A DNA stretch of 64,000 nt from Pelagihabitans pacificus. Lineage in GTDB: Bacteria; Bacteroidota; Bacteroidia; Flavobacteriales; Flavobacteriaceae. Positions 42,479-51,847 of this stretch are shown piece after piece. The stretch covers positions 372,001-436,000 of the forward strand of contig NZ_VIKU02000004.1 of assembly GCF_009371985.2 (NCBI RefSeq), read 5' to 3'. The notes below the pieces were generated by a model that did not search any database, had not been told where the DNA came from, and was given only the letters and a program-made list of their open reading frames with translations. Every line of letters starts with the position of its first letter. Positions within the stretch are counted from its first letter, which is position 1. Both the position numbers and the translations under genes were made by a program.

Positions 42479-44857
42479 ATGGGTACGTTGAAACATAAGG
42501 AATCACCGTTGGTACAGCTAATTAGCTTTAACAAATTGTTGGAGCAATACGACGCTATGGCTGAAAGTAAGGATGAATTTCTGGCCAAAAAAGCAAAGCG
42601 TATCCTGAAAGCGCAAGAACCTTATCCCGAACTGCGGGATGGTTTCAGTGACCTATCCTTATTGAAGAAGTATGAAAAGGTGATTCATATTATCCTGCAG
42701 GACACTTTTTCGGAAGTGCTTACCCATAACGAGATAAAAACGGCGTCCTTGCCCTTTGACGATACGGTGTTTAACGCTTCAAAACGATTTCAAAAGATTT
42801 TGAAGGATGCAGGGGGTGAGGCTTTCAAACCCCAGTTGAGCGGTTTGTCCGATCATATGTACTATATCGTGGCCTGTACGGTAATCCTTGGAATGCATTA
42901 TGGGCATCCGGTCGACTTCAAGAAGCCCTTATTTTACGATATTCCCGATGCCCATGGGGTGATGCGGCATTACCGTATTCTCTATAATGCCGATTTTATT
43001 GAAATCCTTCCTACCGAAAAAGCCAAGGAGTTGTCCAAGGCCGATATCGAGGAGTTGTTGGAAAACTACGATAATCTGGAACTTTGGAAAGATAAAATTC
43101 CGCCCGGTAGCTTTATTTCTAAAGGTTTTGTCATTTCTAATATGTTCGATGTGACCGCCGAGCATTCGATTTCGGAAATCAAATCGGCACTGATCGCCAA
43201 TGAGAAGAAAAACGAGGGGGATAGTTTCATGACGGAGCTACAGGAAACCTTCCGATCTTTCTTTAACTTAAAAACGGTTACCGTAGGCTTTGTGGCCTAC
43301 AATCACAAACAAGATCAGTTTGAATGTGTTCATGGGAATGGTATTAGTAGCATCATTCTTGGGGAAAAAGAGGTAATTTCAAGCGGTAAGGCCCTCTGCC
43401 CAAAATCATATCAGTCGATGATGCAGAATAATTCATACTTTGCCATAACCGACGTAGATAAATATTACGAGCTATCAGGGGGGATGGCTCCCTATAAGAA
43501 CTTAAAGGAAGAGGGATATAAAAGTGCCATTTTTGCACCTATCGCCGATAATGGCAATCTGCTTGGGATTCTTGAGCTGGGTTCACCCAACAAAAATGAG
43601 CTCAACAGTGTTAACGCCAACAAGTTGCAAGACATCATGCCTTTCATCGTAACCGCAGTTTTACGTTCCAAGGCAGAGGAGGAGAACTTGATCGATGCGG
43701 TCATTCAGAATGAATGTACCTCGGTACATGGTTCTGTATACTGGCGGTTCCAGGAAGAGGCAAAGAATTTTATCAAAGACAGTCTAAAGGGGTTACAGCC
43801 TTCGTTCAATGAAGTCGTATTCAAGGATGTAAGTCCCCTCTATGGGCAGGTGGATATTAAAGAGTCGTCTCAAGCAAGAAATACAGCTATTCAACGTGAC
43901 CTAATGATCCAACTTTCAGAAATCAAAACCGTACTGTCAAAGGCGTTGGAAAAAACGAAACTACCAATCTATGAAGAACTCATTTTTAGGGTCAACAATC
44001 ACATAGATGGTGTTAAGGAGACACTTCATACGAATACGGAGCAGGCCATCTTTAATTTTGTAATGGAAGAGATCAATCCCGTTCTCGATCATTTGAAAAA
44101 AACAGATCCTTCCTTTAACAGTTTGATTGAGACATACGAAGCGCAGATCAATCCCGAGACCCAGAGTTATTATGATCACCGAAAGAACTATGACCAAAGT
44201 GTGATGGCCATTAATCAGAAGCTCAGCTCCTTAATCGATAAAAAACAGGAAGATGCCCAGGCCATGTTTCCCCATTATTTTGAACGGTACAAGACCGATG
44301 GTATCGAGCACAACATGTACATCGGTGAAAGCATCGCAGAAGGCGGGAATTTCAGTTCGTTGTACCTGAATAATCTACGTTTGTGGCAGTTACAGGTTAT
44401 GTGTGAAATGGAAAATACGCACTATGCCCTCAAACCGAAGCTTCCCGTACCTTTGGATGTGGCGTCATTGATCTTGGTATACAATACCTCGCTCTCTATT
44501 CGTTTCAGGATGGACGAAAAACGATTCGATGTCGATGGCACCTACAACGCCCGTTATGAAATCATAAAGAAACGAATAGACAAGTCGTACGTAAAAGGTA
44601 CCAATGAGCGTCTTACGCAAACAGGCAAGATGGTTATCGTTTATTCCCAAAAGAGCGATGAGCTCGAGTATTTGAGATATATCAAGTTTTTAAAATCCAA
44701 AGGATATTTCACAGGTAAAATCGAAATCGTGGAATTGGAAGGATTACAAGGAGTGGCGGGACTCAAAGCCATACGCGCCGAGATACTCTACACAAAAGAC
44801 AAGGAGTCTGAGAAAACATATACCTACGATGATTTGATGGAAGAGTTGAAAGCTTAG
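42479..44857 (+). CDS. GAF-domain protein, large, unknown function
   Basis: A 792-residue cytoplasmic protein. Residues about 255-400 form a GAF domain (TVTVGFVAYNHKQDQFECVHGNG, then GYKSAIFAPIADNGNLLGILELGS). The remaining N- and C-terminal parts are helical and match no domain I recognise; residues about 480-600 are likely coiled. No output domain (kinase, cyclase, GGDEF) is visible. It converges, 12 bp apart, on the HD/Pycsar-effector gene and is divergent from a metallophosphoesterase. Confidence 0.75.
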   Translation: MGTLKHKESPLVQLISFNKLLEQYDAMAESKDEFLAKKAKRILKAQEPYPELRDGFSDLSLLKKYEKVIHIILQDTFSEVLTHNEIKTASLPFDDTVFNASKRFQKILKDAGGEAFKPQLSGLSDHMYYIVACTVILGMHYGHPVDFKKPLFYDIPDAHGVMRHYRILYNADFIEILPTEKAKELSKADIEELLENYDNLELWKDKIPPGSFISKGFVISNMFDVTAEHSISEIKSALIANEKKNEGDSFMTELQETFRSFFNLKTVTVGFVAYNHKQDQFECVHGNGISSIILGEKEVISSGKALCPKSYQSMMQNNSYFAITDVDKYYELSGGMAPYKNLKEEGYKSAIFAPIADNGNLLGILELGSPNKNELNSVNANKLQDIMPFIVTAVLRSKAEEENLIDAVIQNECTSVHGSVYWRFQEEAKNFIKDSLKGLQPSFNEVVFKDVSPLYGQVDIKESSQARNTAIQRDLMIQLSEIKTVLSKALEKTKLPIYEELIFRVNNHIDGVKETLHTNTEQAIFNFVMEEINPVLDHLKKTDPSFNSLIETYEAQINPETQSYYDHRKNYDQSVMAINQKLSSLIDKKQEDAQAMFPHYFERYKTDGIEHNMYIGESIAEGGNFSSLYLNNLRLWQLQVMCEMENTHYALKPKLPVPLDVASLILVYNTSLSIRFRMDEKRFDVDGTYNARYEIIKKRIDKSYVKGTNERLTQTGKMVIVYSQKSDELEYLRYIKFLKSKGYFTGKIEIVELEGLQGVAGLKAIRAEILYTKDKESEKTYTYDDLMEELKA

Positions 44858-44869
44858 CGAACACTACCA

Positions 44870-46054
44870 CTACCTGTCGGGACCAAAGAAATGAAATCCG
44901 ACGGCGAAAGCAATTACGGAAACTACAATACCGATCATGAAGATAGTATAGGTCCACCGTAAAATATTATACTTTCTATTGAGCACCAATCCCAAAAAGT
45001 AAAGATCCTTGGTAAGGCTAGTGTAGATATAGTTCTTATCCTTTACGAGCTCCTGAATGGCCCATTCGTAATCGGATAAACTCATCTTGTGAAAATTTCC
45101 AAAAAACAATAGATTCACCTTCTTGTTCTTCACATCTTCCTTATCGAACTCTCCGCTTGTTACATTGGGCCGGGTGGCCAGTACCGCTAAAATCATGGAG
45201 ATTACACTAAAAGTAACAAAGATGACCGTTGGGTAAATCAAATATCCGTTCGAAGGATTGTCTAATTTCGGAATCAAGTTTGAAAGTACGACCGAAATGA
45301 TAATGGCGTTCACCGACAGCAGTATGTTGGCCTTGGTGTCGGCAATATCACTCAAGGTAAGGTGATTTTTTAGCGTAACGCGGAAAAGGGTCTGTACCCC
45401 ACGATCGGGACTCTCTGCTTTGAATTGGGCTTTTAACTTTTCCTTTTTGGCAATTTCCTTTTCTGTTTTTCGATCTTTCTTGAGTTTTTTAAGGTTTTTT
45501 TTCTTGCCGGGTTCCCAATGTTCCTTGGCGTAATCGGTATAAAATTTTTGCTCGGATTCGAACATTTTAATGTTGGCATTGCGCCACTCACTGGCACTAT
45601 AATCGGCCAATCCCAAAAGGGATAGTTCTTCCCTTAAATGCTCGGAGGTTTCCAGGTAGCTGTCTTTTCCAAAATGGGATGCATCCGCATCCCGTAAAAT
45701 CCGTTCCAAAAGATTCTGTGGCTCATAATAACGTTCGGTTGCCATAATTAGGTCGGTCACTCGGTCGATATTTTCTTTTTCATACCGTTGTTTTTCCAAA
45801 AATTCCCTGGCAATTTTACAACTTTGCTCTTCATGTTTCTTACAGCCTTTGGTATAACCGGTATCATGCAGCCAAGCGGCAAGCAGTACTGTTTCTTCCT
45901 CTTTCCCTTCAAGTTTATAGTGGTCCAGTAATTCTTTAGTATTTTTAACGACTCTTTGGGTGTGTCGAAGATTGTGGTATAGAAATTTGGGATCTAATTG
46001 ATTGGTCAACAAATCGGTTGCAAAGAGTTTGGTTTTTTCGATAATCTCCGACAT
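44870..46054 (-). CDS. HD-domain phosphohydrolase fused to a Pycsar-effector-type transmembrane domain
   Basis: A 394-residue protein. Residues 1-170 are an HD hydrolase: histidines H27/H31 (LYHNLRHTQRV), the HD pair H63-D64 (LHDTGY), H74 and D122 (ILRDADASH). Residues about 175-220 are a very basic linker. Residues about 225-394 match the PycTM domain (DUF5706), with the hallmark LSDIADTKANILLSVNAIIIS and three membrane helices. In Pycsar antiphage systems that domain is activated by cyclic CMP or UMP from a neighbouring cyclase; no cyclase gene is present here. A nucleotide-controlled membrane role is inference. Confidence 0.85.
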   Translation of the reverse strand: MSEIIEKTKLFATDLLTNQLDPKFLYHNLRHTQRVVKNTKELLDHYKLEGKEEETVLLAAWLHDTGYTKGCKKHEEQSCKIAREFLEKQRYEKENIDRVTDLIMATERYYEPQNLLERILRDADASHFGKDSYLETSEHLREELSLLGLADYSASEWRNANIKMFESEQKFYTDYAKEHWEPGKKKNLKKLKKDRKTEKEIAKKEKLKAQFKAESPDRGVQTLFRVTLKNHLTLSDIADTKANILLSVNAIIISVVLSNLIPKLDNPSNGYLIYPTVIFVTFSVISMILAVLATRPNVTSGEFDKEDVKNKKVNLLFFGNFHKMSLSDYEWAIQELVKDKNYIYTSLTKDLYFLGLVLNRKYNILRWTYTIFMIGIVVSVIAFAVGFHFFGPDR

Positions 46055-46113
46055 ATGGATTGCACATTTTAGGACCCTCCAAAATACGAAATTCTTAACG
46101 TTACAAACACGCT

Positions 46114-49100
46114 ATGAAGAAATATCTCCAAACCATTCTATTGGCTATTTTATTGACTAATTGTGCTACCTATAAAACGAAATATGGTACAACGGTGAAT
46201 ACCCCGGAGATAAGAAATGATAAGAAATTGTCCCACACTTACTACTTGATTGGGGACGCGGGTCTTTCCCCCATTGGTGGTATGAATCCAGTGTTGCGGG
46301 CGTTCAAGCAGGAATTAGATCAGGCAACTGAAAATAGCACCGCGATTTTCTTGGGGGATAATATATACCCGGCCGGCTTGCCCGACAAAAAAGATTCAAC
46401 CATCGCGTACCGGGTGGCGAAGAGCCATTTGGATGCGCAACTGAACACCCTAGAGAATTATAAGGGCAGGCCGTTGTTCATTCCCGGTAATCACGATTGG
46501 TACAACGAGGGCTTAAAAGGCCTTGAGCGCCAAGAAGATTATATTAAGGAAAAGCTCGAACAAAAAAATCCTTTTCTACCCGAAAACGGTTGCCCCTTGG
46601 AGGTTGTCAAAGTAAACGAGCAAACCGTTATAATCGCTATCGACACCGAGTGGTATTTGGCTGATTGGAACAAACATCCGACCATGAACGATGAATGCGA
46701 TATTAAAAGCCGTATTAAGTTTTGGGAGGAAATAGAAGGAGCCATTAAAAAGAACATTGGAAAAACAACCATTGTCGCGCTACATCACCCCATGTTCACC
46801 TATGGACCCCACGGAGGGCAGTTCTCTTTAAAAAAGCAATTCTACCCCAGTAGTAGCAAAATCCCATTACCTATTTTGGGGTCTGTCATCAATCTGCTGC
46901 GAAAAACCACTGGTGCCTCTAGGGAAGACCAGCAGAATAAGCGCTATCGGGAGTTCAAAAACCGTATGGTTACTTTGGCACAGTATTCCGACAAGGTGAT
47001 ATTCACTTCCGGTCACGAACATACCTTACAATATATCGTTGAAAACAATACCCCACAGATCGTAAGCGGATCCGGGGCGAAAAAAGGGATGACCCGATTG
47101 TTGGGAGGTAGTAAGTTTTCAACTGGTCACAGGGGTTATGCGGTCTTGGAAGTGTATACCGATGGGTCGTCCTTGGTCAACTACTTCGGGGTTTCCGATA
47201 GCGGTACGAAAACCTCACTGTTTACTACACAGGTATTACCACCAGATCGGGATTTCAATGAGGATAAATACGATTCCGATTTTCCTGCGGAGGCCAAAGC
47301 ATCGATATATACGCAGGAAGAAATAGATAAAAGCGGCTTTTTTAAAACGCTCTGGGGCGAGCGATATCGCAAGTATTACGGCGCCGAGGTCACGGCCCCA
47401 ACCGTCAATTTAGACACCTTGTTCGGTGGATTGACCCCTGTGCGGAAGGGTGGGGGACATCAATCGAAGTCGCTCCGATTGCGGGATAAAAGCGGTAGGG
47501 AATATGTGATGCGCGCTCTACGGAAACTTTCGGAACTCTATCTTCAAGCCATGGTGTTTCAAGACCAATATATTATGGAAGACTTGGAGGACACCTACCT
47601 ACAGGCTTTTATGCAGGATTTTTATACAGGCGCCCATCCCTATGCGCCTTTTACGATTGGTCCATTGGCAGATGCAATCGACATTTATCATACGAATCCG
47701 GTCTTATACTATGTTCCCAAACAGCCGGCTTTGGAAGACTTCAACAAAAATTTTGGAAACGAGCTGTATATGATCGAGGAACATGCCGGCGATGACCATG
47801 GGGATCAGAGGAGCTTTGGATATTCCGATAAACTGATCAGCACCGATGAAATGTTCGAGGACCTACGTGACGATGAGAAGTACGAAGTGGATGCGGAAAC
47901 GTATATACGAGCCCGACTTTTTGACATGATCCTTGGTGATTGGGATCGCCATGTAGATCAGTGGCGATGGGCACGCTTTAAGAAAAAAGGAAGTAGCAAA
48001 ATATCTTACAGGCCTATGCCCCGGGATCGTGATATGGCCTATTCGGTGATGGGTGATGGCCTGTTCATGGGGCTTGCCACCCGGTTGGTGCCACCGCTAA
48101 GGTTGATGGAGGGCTTTGATGACCATATTCGCAATGTGAAAGGCTTTAATTCCTCCCCGAAAACCTATGTACTTGATAATGCCATTTTATCGGAAACGAC
48201 CCGGGAGCAGTGGCAGCAGCAAGCAAAATACATTCAGGAAAATCTAACCCCTGAGATAATCGACAAAGCCTTTAAAGCCTTTCCAACGGAAGTACGCGAT
48301 GAAACGGTCGACGGTATTAAACGTATGCTGTTGTCAAGAACAAAGGATATTGCCCAAGTTGCAGACACTTATTTCGGTATCCTGAACAGGTATGCGGTGG
48401 TCACGGGTACCGACAAGGACGATTGGTTCGAAGTCATGTACCTAAGCGCTAGAGAGACAGAGGTGAAAGGCTATCGAATCATTGACGGAAAAAAGAAAAA
48501 GAAGTTTTTCGAAAAAATATTCTTCGCAGATGTGACCAAAGAAATATGGATTTACGGTTTGGACGATGAAGACCGATTTGAGGTAAAGGGTGTGCCGAAG
48601 AGCAGAATAAAAGTACGGTTAATAGGCGGGCAGAACAACGATATTTATGACATTCGGGAGGGTGCCAAAACCCATATTTATGATTACCGAACGAAAAAGA
48701 ACAGCTTTAAGGATGTTTCCAGGGCCAAGGTAAAGCTTACCGATGACTACGTGCTCAACACCTATCAACCCTTGGGGCTCCGAGCGAGTACCAACCAAAT
48801 AATACCTACCATTGGTTTTAATCCCGATGACGGAATTAAGATCGGGGCGAGTAATACATATACTTATAACGGATTTCGACAGAATCCTTTTACGCAACAG
48901 CACCTTGTTAATGGTGCGTTTTATTTCGCTACCAGCGGATTCGAATTGGGCTACCAAGGGGAATTCGCCCATTTTATCGGGAAGACCAATTTGGAACTGG
49001 CAGCCCGATTTACGAGTCCTAACTTCGCCATCAATTTCTTTGGCTTCGGCAATGAAACCGAGAATTTTGATGACGAGCTCGACCTGGATTTTAATAGGGT

Positions 49101-49827
49101 AAAATTAGAGACCCTTCGATTTTCACCCTCCTTAGTTTGGCGGGGAGCTTTAGGATCCAAGTTCAAAGCAGGGATATCCTATGAGTCCATAGAAGTCGAG
49201 GAGACAGAGAATAGATTTATAAATACCTTTTATCAGGAGAACGGTGCGGAGGCCAGCAACGATTTTATAGGAATGGATGCGGAGTATACTTTTGAGAACA
49301 GGGACAATTCAGCGTTCCCGACAATCGGGATGGCTACTTCGTTACAGGCTGGATTCAGGAGTAATGTGGATTTGGAAGGAAGGAATTTCGGTTATATCAT
49401 TCCAACACTGGCAATAGACCATAAACTGGTGCCCAATGGACGATTGGTGTTTGCGACCAAATGGAAGGCCCACTTTATCATTGGGGATGGTTACGAGTTT
49501 TACCAGGCGGCAAGTATCGGAGGGGTCGATGGCCTTCGGGGATTCCGCAACCAGCGTTTTACGGGTAAGAAAGCCTATTACCAGAACACCGATTTTCGAC
49601 TCAATCTGGGTCGTTTGAATACGGGGATTTTGCCTACCGCAATCGGATTGTATGGAGGGTTCGACTACGGCAGGGTATGGCTCCCGACCCAAGATTCCGG
49701 CCGATGGCATACCTCTTACGGAGGTGGTTTCTTCTTGAATGCTGCCAATGTGGCGTCTATCAGGACAGCCTTGTTCGGAAGTGATGACGGGTTGCGATTT
49801 ACCTTTGGAATCGGTTTTGGGTTTTAA
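46114..49827 (+). CDS. Metallophosphoesterase fused to a BamA/TamA-like outer-membrane barrel
   Basis: A 1237-residue lipoprotein (MKKYLQTILLAILLTNC, lipobox at residue 17). Residues about 40-320 are a metallophosphatase: GDAG, LGDNIYPAG, PGNHDW, ALHHPMF, SGHEH. A middle segment of about 450 residues contains GDWDRHVDQWRWAR and PRDRDMAYS, similar to kinase-like/HipA-type DWDRH motifs. The last about 340 residues are beta-rich, ending in aromatic RFTFGIGFGF as in surface-antigen (D15) barrels. This architecture is known in Bacteroidota but its substrate is not. It probably acts at the cell surface. Confidence 0.85.
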   Translation: MKKYLQTILLAILLTNCATYKTKYGTTVNTPEIRNDKKLSHTYYLIGDAGLSPIGGMNPVLRAFKQELDQATENSTAIFLGDNIYPAGLPDKKDSTIAYRVAKSHLDAQLNTLENYKGRPLFIPGNHDWYNEGLKGLERQEDYIKEKLEQKNPFLPENGCPLEVVKVNEQTVIIAIDTEWYLADWNKHPTMNDECDIKSRIKFWEEIEGAIKKNIGKTTIVALHHPMFTYGPHGGQFSLKKQFYPSSSKIPLPILGSVINLLRKTTGASREDQQNKRYREFKNRMVTLAQYSDKVIFTSGHEHTLQYIVENNTPQIVSGSGAKKGMTRLLGGSKFSTGHRGYAVLEVYTDGSSLVNYFGVSDSGTKTSLFTTQVLPPDRDFNEDKYDSDFPAEAKASIYTQEEIDKSGFFKTLWGERYRKYYGAEVTAPTVNLDTLFGGLTPVRKGGGHQSKSLRLRDKSGREYVMRALRKLSELYLQAMVFQDQYIMEDLEDTYLQAFMQDFYTGAHPYAPFTIGPLADAIDIYHTNPVLYYVPKQPALEDFNKNFGNELYMIEEHAGDDHGDQRSFGYSDKLISTDEMFEDLRDDEKYEVDAETYIRARLFDMILGDWDRHVDQWRWARFKKKGSSKISYRPMPRDRDMAYSVMGDGLFMGLATRLVPPLRLMEGFDDHIRNVKGFNSSPKTYVLDNAILSETTREQWQQQAKYIQENLTPEIIDKAFKAFPTEVRDETVDGIKRMLLSRTKDIAQVADTYFGILNRYAVVTGTDKDDWFEVMYLSARETEVKGYRIIDGKKKKKFFEKIFFADVTKEIWIYGLDDEDRFEVKGVPKSRIKVRLIGGQNNDIYDIREGAKTHIYDYRTKKNSFKDVSRAKVKLTDDYVLNTYQPLGLRASTNQIIPTIGFNPDDGIKIGASNTYTYNGFRQNPFTQQHLVNGAFYFATSGFELGYQGEFAHFIGKTNLELAARFTSPNFAINFFGFGNETENFDDELDLDFNRVKLETLRFSPSLVWRGALGSKFKAGISYESIEVEETENRFINTFYQENGAEASNDFIGMDAEYTFENRDNSAFPTIGMATSLQAGFRSNVDLEGRNFGYIIPTLAIDHKLVPNGRLVFATKWKAHFIIGDGYEFYQAASIGGVDGLRGFRNQRFTGKKAYYQNTDFRLNLGRLNTGILPTAIGLYGGFDYGRVWLPTQDSGRWHTSYGGGFFLNAANVASIRTALFGSDDGLRFTFGIGFGF

Positions 49828-49884
49828 TGATGTCAAAAGAAAACACTGAATTTTAACCCTATTGCAACTATCTTCATTGCCATT

Positions 49885-50787
49885 ATGATTTCCAATAACC
49901 GTTTCGATAAGCTGAATGTTCGGTGGGTTTTGTTTTTACTGCCCGGTCTTCTCCTAGGTCAGCTTTCCGATTTAGCCCGTCTCGAGTACACCAATTTACC
50001 GTCCTTATCAACAGATTTTGAGTTTGTACGCACCCGCGCCTTGGTAAACTATCCGATAAAGCTCGACGGGAAGGGCAGCTATTTGCTTATTGGTCTTGAC
50101 TACAGCAATATCAACCTCATTTTAGGAAACGGGGAACGTCCTTTTGAACAACGGGAAATCGACGGTTTTCAGATTTTTGATTTTAATATTGGATATACCG
50201 CAAAAATTAACGAAGATTGGCGGTTTGGTGTGCGCGTTGTCCCCGGATTCAGTAGCAATCTCTCTGCCCAAAAGTTGGGTTTTGATGATGCAGTACTGTC
50301 GGGGGATTTGGTATTCATAAAGGATAAAAAGTCATCCCCTGGTATCGATACCCCTTTTCGACTCATTGTCGGGTTGTCGTATGGCGGTAATAGAGGGTTT
50401 CCATATCCTCTACCTTTTATCAGTTACTACAGAAAGTTTCATCCGAAATGGTCATATAATTTAGGTATCCCCAAGACCAATCTTCAATACCACATCTCTG
50501 AGAAACATCGGATGAAGGCCAATCTGCAATTGGATGGTTTCACTGCCAATATTCAAAACGGACTTTCGCTTACTACAGGACAGGTGGCCGAGAGTATTAA
50601 TATGTCGTCTATTTTATCGGGGCTTCAGTACGAATTCCATTTTAGTGAACATCTGGAGTTTTTTCTCCGTTCTTCGTATATCATCGTTCGAGACTTGCAA
50701 CTACGGGATGGTCAAAAAGATAATATTTTATTGTTGGACAATAGTCACGGGCTATCGCTACGCACTGCCATTCGATTAAAGATTTAA
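49885..50787 (+). CDS. DUF6268 outer-membrane beta-barrel protein
   Basis: A 300-residue protein with an N-terminal signal-like helix (VRWVLFLLPGLLLGQ, about 13-27). It then shows alternating beta strands typical of small outer-membrane barrels, e.g. GSYLLIGLDYSNINLI, FNIGYTAKINEDWRFGVRVVPGF, and the final strand GLSLRTAIRLKI. It resembles DUF6268 proteins, whose function is unknown. It follows the phosphoesterase-barrel gene by 57 bp in the same direction and may be co-transcribed. Confidence 0.72.
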   Translation: MISNNRFDKLNVRWVLFLLPGLLLGQLSDLARLEYTNLPSLSTDFEFVRTRALVNYPIKLDGKGSYLLIGLDYSNINLILGNGERPFEQREIDGFQIFDFNIGYTAKINEDWRFGVRVVPGFSSNLSAQKLGFDDAVLSGDLVFIKDKKSSPGIDTPFRLIVGLSYGGNRGFPYPLPFISYYRKFHPKWSYNLGIPKTNLQYHISEKHRMKANLQLDGFTANIQNGLSLTTGQVAESINMSSILSGLQYEFHFSEHLEFFLRSSYIIVRDLQLRDGQKDNILLLDNSHGLSLRTAIRLKI

Positions 50788-50835
50788 GAAAATGAGCAAT
50801 AGCAAAACGCTAATTGGCTACTTTAAGCGGTGTAG

Positions 50836-51690
50836 TCATTTTAAGTTGAAGGAATACAGATTTCTACCTGTATTGGAGCGTTCCTCATCGGAAATCAATA
50901 AGGTGTGTTCATTCAAAAAACAGACGGCCTCTAACTGGGAAGTGGCCTTTAGATCAATGGTTTTCATAGTTCCTTTCGAGAAGTCATCTCCCGAAAAATT
51001 GGAAAAAATCCACAGTTTACCTTCTCCCAATAGTACGATGGTCTTCCCATCATCGGAAATGGTGGCGGCCGTTACACGGCAACTTGCCTCTTCCATACAG
51101 GTGGTAAATTCGCCAACATACACCGCCTTGTATTTTCCTTTTTTGGCGGGTACTTTGTAGATTCGGGCTTTCCCGGTGAAAGGGTGGGTCCGGTTCTTCG
51201 TAATGATAAAAAGGTATCCCTTTTTATAGAAAAGGGCCTCTGCATCGAATTGTTCCTTCTTGTTCTTAGGAGGGAACTTCTTTTGATCAGGGTAACGGAA
51301 TTTTATTTTTTGGGCATCGATTTTGTCCCCTTTTTCAATTTCGGGATTGGGAACCTTGTAGATAACCAAGTCTTTTCGATCGCTATCATTGTTTCCGAAA
51401 TCCCCGATGTAAACATTTCCTTTTTCATCTTTGGCCAAGTCTTCCCAATCTACATTCTTTCCATTTTTTACTTTAAGCTCGTTAAGGAGGCTTCCATCGA
51501 GCCCAACTTGATAAAGTTCATCCGAATTACCCCCGTCTTGAATAAACCAGACAGTCGAGTCATTTAGGTGAAGGATCCCGGAATTCTCATCGAGCTTTTT
51601 TGGAAGTTTGGTCACAAAAGTCAATTGGCCGTAATTGGTGCAACTGAACAGCAGACCTATAACCAGGAGCGAAAGAAAGTATTTTTTCAT
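50836..51690 (-). CDS. Beta-propeller-like lipoprotein
   Basis: A 284-residue lipoprotein: signal peptide MKKYFLSLLVIGLLFSC (lipobox LLFSC). The remainder is beta-rich with propeller-blade spacing, e.g. SGILHLNDSTVWFIQDGGNSDELYQV and WEDLAKDEKGNVYIGDFGNNDS, and ends LLISDEERSNTGRNLYSF. It resembles SdiA-regulated/phytase-like six-bladed propellers but carries no certain catalytic residues. It is downstream of the haloperoxidase-type gene (157-bp gap, same strand) and converges on the DUF6268 gene. Confidence 0.72.
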   Translation of the reverse strand: MKKYFLSLLVIGLLFSCTNYGQLTFVTKLPKKLDENSGILHLNDSTVWFIQDGGNSDELYQVGLDGSLLNELKVKNGKNVDWEDLAKDEKGNVYIGDFGNNDSDRKDLVIYKVPNPEIEKGDKIDAQKIKFRYPDQKKFPPKNKKEQFDAEALFYKKGYLFIITKNRTHPFTGKARIYKVPAKKGKYKAVYVGEFTTCMEEASCRVTAATISDDGKTIVLLGEGKLWIFSNFSGDDFSKGTMKTIDLKATSQLEAVCFLNEHTLLISDEERSNTGRNLYSFNLK

Positions 51691-51847
51691 CTTACCATGA
51701 ATTAACGGCTATGTCGATCAAATGAAAGTGTTTGGCATGGCACTTGGGGGAAGGGCTTCCGACCCAAAAATGATTGCTTATACCATGGACATAAGAGGCC
51801 ATAGTCGCTATCGTCGAAAATCGATTGAACCGATGAATTTCAGTTGT

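Noticed and set aside
49321-49340. TCCCGACAATCGGGA palindrome inside the phosphoesterase-barrel gene
   Set aside because: It encodes FPTIG, a normal strand-turn of the barrel, so coding constraint explains it; only noted as similar to intergenic palindromes.
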